Assembly: GCF_050717515.1 (NCBI RefSeq)
Contig: NZ_JBOITL010000032.1
Location: 248,001 to 312,000 of the forward strand
Source of the DNA: Clostridium_AD sp050717515
Lineage (GTDB): Bacteria > Bacillota > Clostridia > Clostridiales > Clostridiaceae
Length of the DNA stretch: 64,000 bases
Reading direction: 5' to 3'
Below, in pieces: positions 62,717-64,000 of this stretch (position 1 is its first letter; each line of letters starts with the position of its first letter). The notes below the pieces were generated by a model that was not told where the DNA came from, searched no databases, and saw only the letters and a list, made by a program, of their open reading frames with translations. The position numbers and the translations under genes are program-made.

Positions 62717-64000
62717 TGAAAAAAATAATTAATAGTCCAGAAACTGTAGTAATGGAAATGTGTAACGGTATAGTTTTGGCACATCCAGAATTAGAGTTTG
62801 TTAGAAAATATAAAATAATAAAGAAAAAAGTTATTAATAAAAACAAAGTAACTCTAATAAGTGGAGGCGGAAGTGGACATGAGCCAGCTCATGCTGGATT
62901 TATAGGCAAGGGAATGTTAGATGCTGCGGTATGCGGAGATGTATTTGCTTCCCCATCTCAAATTCAAGTATATCAAGCAATTAGAGCTACTGCTAGTGAT
63001 AAAGGAACATTGTTAATTATCAAAAATTATAGTGGAGATATGATGAACTTTAAGAATGCAGCTGATTTAGCAATTGAAGAGGGAATTAAAATTGATTATG
63101 TTAAAGTAGACGATGATATTGCAGTTAAAGATAGTTTATATACTGTAGGACGTCGTGGGGTTGCAGGAACTGTACTAGTACATAAAATAGCAGGTGCTGC
63201 AGCGGAACTTGGATTATCACTAGACGAGGTTAAGTCAATTGCGCAAAAAGCTATTGCAAATGTTAGAAGTTTAGGATTTGCATTTACATCATGCACTGTA
63301 CCAGCTAAAGGAACTCCAACTTTTGAAATAGCAGAAGACGAAATGGAATTTGGTGTTGGAATTCATGGTGAACCAGGAATTAAGAGAGAAAAAATGGCCT
63401 CGGCAGATGAACTTGCAGAAAAAATTGTAGATTCAATTTTAAAAGATATGAATATAGATGGTACAAATAATGAAGAAGTTGCATTATTAATAAATGGTTT
63501 TGGAGGAACACCACTACAAGAATTATACTTGTTTAATAATTCAGTTGCTTCAAAATTAGCAAAAAGAAATGTTAAAATAAACAGAATTTTTGTAGGAAAC
63601 TATATGACAAGTATAGATATGCAAGGTGCTTCTGTATCAATTATGAAATTAGATGATCAGCTTAAAGAGCTATTATCAAAAGAAAGTGATACTCCAGCAT
63701 TTAAGGTAACAGGTCCTGTAGACCAAGTTGAATATGTAAGCGTAGATACTTGTAGTGACGATGCAGAGGCAGTATCATTTAAGATAGAGACTGATGAAAG
63801 ATTTGCAAAGCTTAATAATGAAAAAGTAAGTTTTAATAATATGATTTATATTATTGATAAAATGAGTGAAGTTATTATTGACAATGAAGTTCCATTTTGC
63901 GAATTAGATTCTCAGGCCGGAGATGGTGATTTTGGTATGAGCGTAGCAAAAGGATTTAAGCAATTGAAGAGAGAATGGAAAGAGATTCTTTCAGAAGAAC
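62716..64000 (+). CDS. ATP-type dihydroxyacetone kinase, DhaK-DhaL fusion (3' end outside window)
   Basis: The frame runs open to the window edge (428 codons seen of roughly 580 expected). The DhaK part (about 1-330) has SGGGSGHEPAHAGF and GIHGEPG, whose His binds dihydroxyacetone covalently. From about 375 the DhaL part begins, with LDSQAGDGDFG, which holds the ATP-Mg aspartates. Fusion of K and L means an ATP-dependent enzyme, not the PTS type. Start TAATG overlaps gldA. It makes dihydroxyacetone phosphate for glycolysis. Confidence 0.93.
   Translation, partial: MKKIINSPETVVMEMCNGIVLAHPELEFVRKYKIIKKKVINKNKVTLISGGGSGHEPAHAGFIGKGMLDAAVCGDVFASPSQIQVYQAIRATASDKGTLLIIKNYSGDMMNFKNAADLAIEEGIKIDYVKVDDDIAVKDSLYTVGRRGVAGTVLVHKIAGAAAELGLSLDEVKSIAQKAIANVRSLGFAFTSCTVPAKGTPTFEIAEDEMEFGVGIHGEPGIKREKMASADELAEKIVDSILKDMNIDGTNNEEVALLINGFGGTPLQELYLFNNSVASKLAKRNVKINRIFVGNYMTSIDMQGASVSIMKLDDQLKELLSKESDTPAFKVTGPVDQVEYVSVDTCSDDAEAVSFKIETDERFAKLNNEKVSFNNMIYIIDKMSEVIIDNEVPFCELDSQAGDGDFGMSVAKGFKQLKREWKEILSEE

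Overview
This 64 kb window looks like a chromosomal piece of a low-GC Firmicute, most likely a Clostridium-type anaerobe. The reasons are AT-rich intergenic DNA, strong purine-rich ribosome binding sites, frequent hairpin-plus-T-run terminators, a lysine riboswitch, TTG and GTG starts, and many anaerobic iron-sulfur flavoproteins. The species cannot be told from the sequence. No rRNA, tRNA, CRISPR array, prophage or intact insertion sequence was seen.

Layout. 1-850: end of a branched-chain amino acid carrier (brnQ). 975-8215, leftward: a nickel-metallochaperone locus (hypB, a large FAD/iron-sulfur oxidoreductase, hypA), with a second, older copy of the oxidoreductase unit in which hypB is reduced to an 81 bp stump. 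8225-10535, leftward: a flavin amine-oxidase-like gene translationally coupled to a transposase-like gene that has lost two of its three catalytic residues. 10860-11354: a small membrane protein. 11485-23660: a complete chitobiose-type uptake and phosphorolysis locus, made of a YesMN two-component system, a sugar-binding lipoprotein, two permeases, a chemoreceptor, a GH94 phosphorylase and a phosphohexomutase. 23776-26603: small and unknown genes, a Rnk/GreA-like factor, a broken PadR gene and a three-gene cassette built from two related small proteins around a 4-fold beta-flower-like protein. 26732-29058: rarA and a secreted polysaccharide deacetylase. 29486-35021: remnants of a CPBP protease and a second PAP2 phosphatase, an intact PAP2 phosphatase, a VanRS-like two-component system and a secreted leucine-rich-repeat protein. 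35444-39824: two M24 peptidases and a POT peptide transporter. 39912-45829: a DUF5692 stump, a secreted protein, selO, an aldo/keto reductase, intact DUF5692 and a nucleoside deoxyribosyltransferase-like protein lacking its expected catalytic Glu. 46082-48151: a BlaI/BlaR1-like pair under a large dyad operator. 48279-49076: a ferredoxin-nitroreductase. 49265-52094: a lysine-riboswitch-controlled amino acid ABC transporter. 52322-60116: a two-component system next to a MacB/FtsX-type exporter, a second ABC-2 exporter and a DUF4491 protein. 60353-64000: a PocR-type regulator, glycerol dehydrogenase and an ATP-type dihydroxyacetone kinase that runs off the window.

How the genes work together. 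The chitin locus imports a GlcNAc disaccharide, splits it with phosphate to GlcNAc plus GlcNAc-1-phosphate, and probably isomerises the latter with the adjacent mutase. Its own receptor could steer the cell towards the sugar, and a CcpA-like site could repress it. The glycerol locus oxidises glycerol to dihydroxyacetone and phosphorylates it. Several sensor-regulator pairs sit beside cell-envelope genes.

A recurring theme is duplication followed by decay: stumps of hypB, PAP2 and DUF5692 lie near intact relatives. The most unusual points are the hyp-locus duplication with its compensated inverted repeat, the domesticated-looking transposase coupled to a flavoenzyme, the beta-flower cassette, and an 11 bp tandem operator upstream of PAP2.
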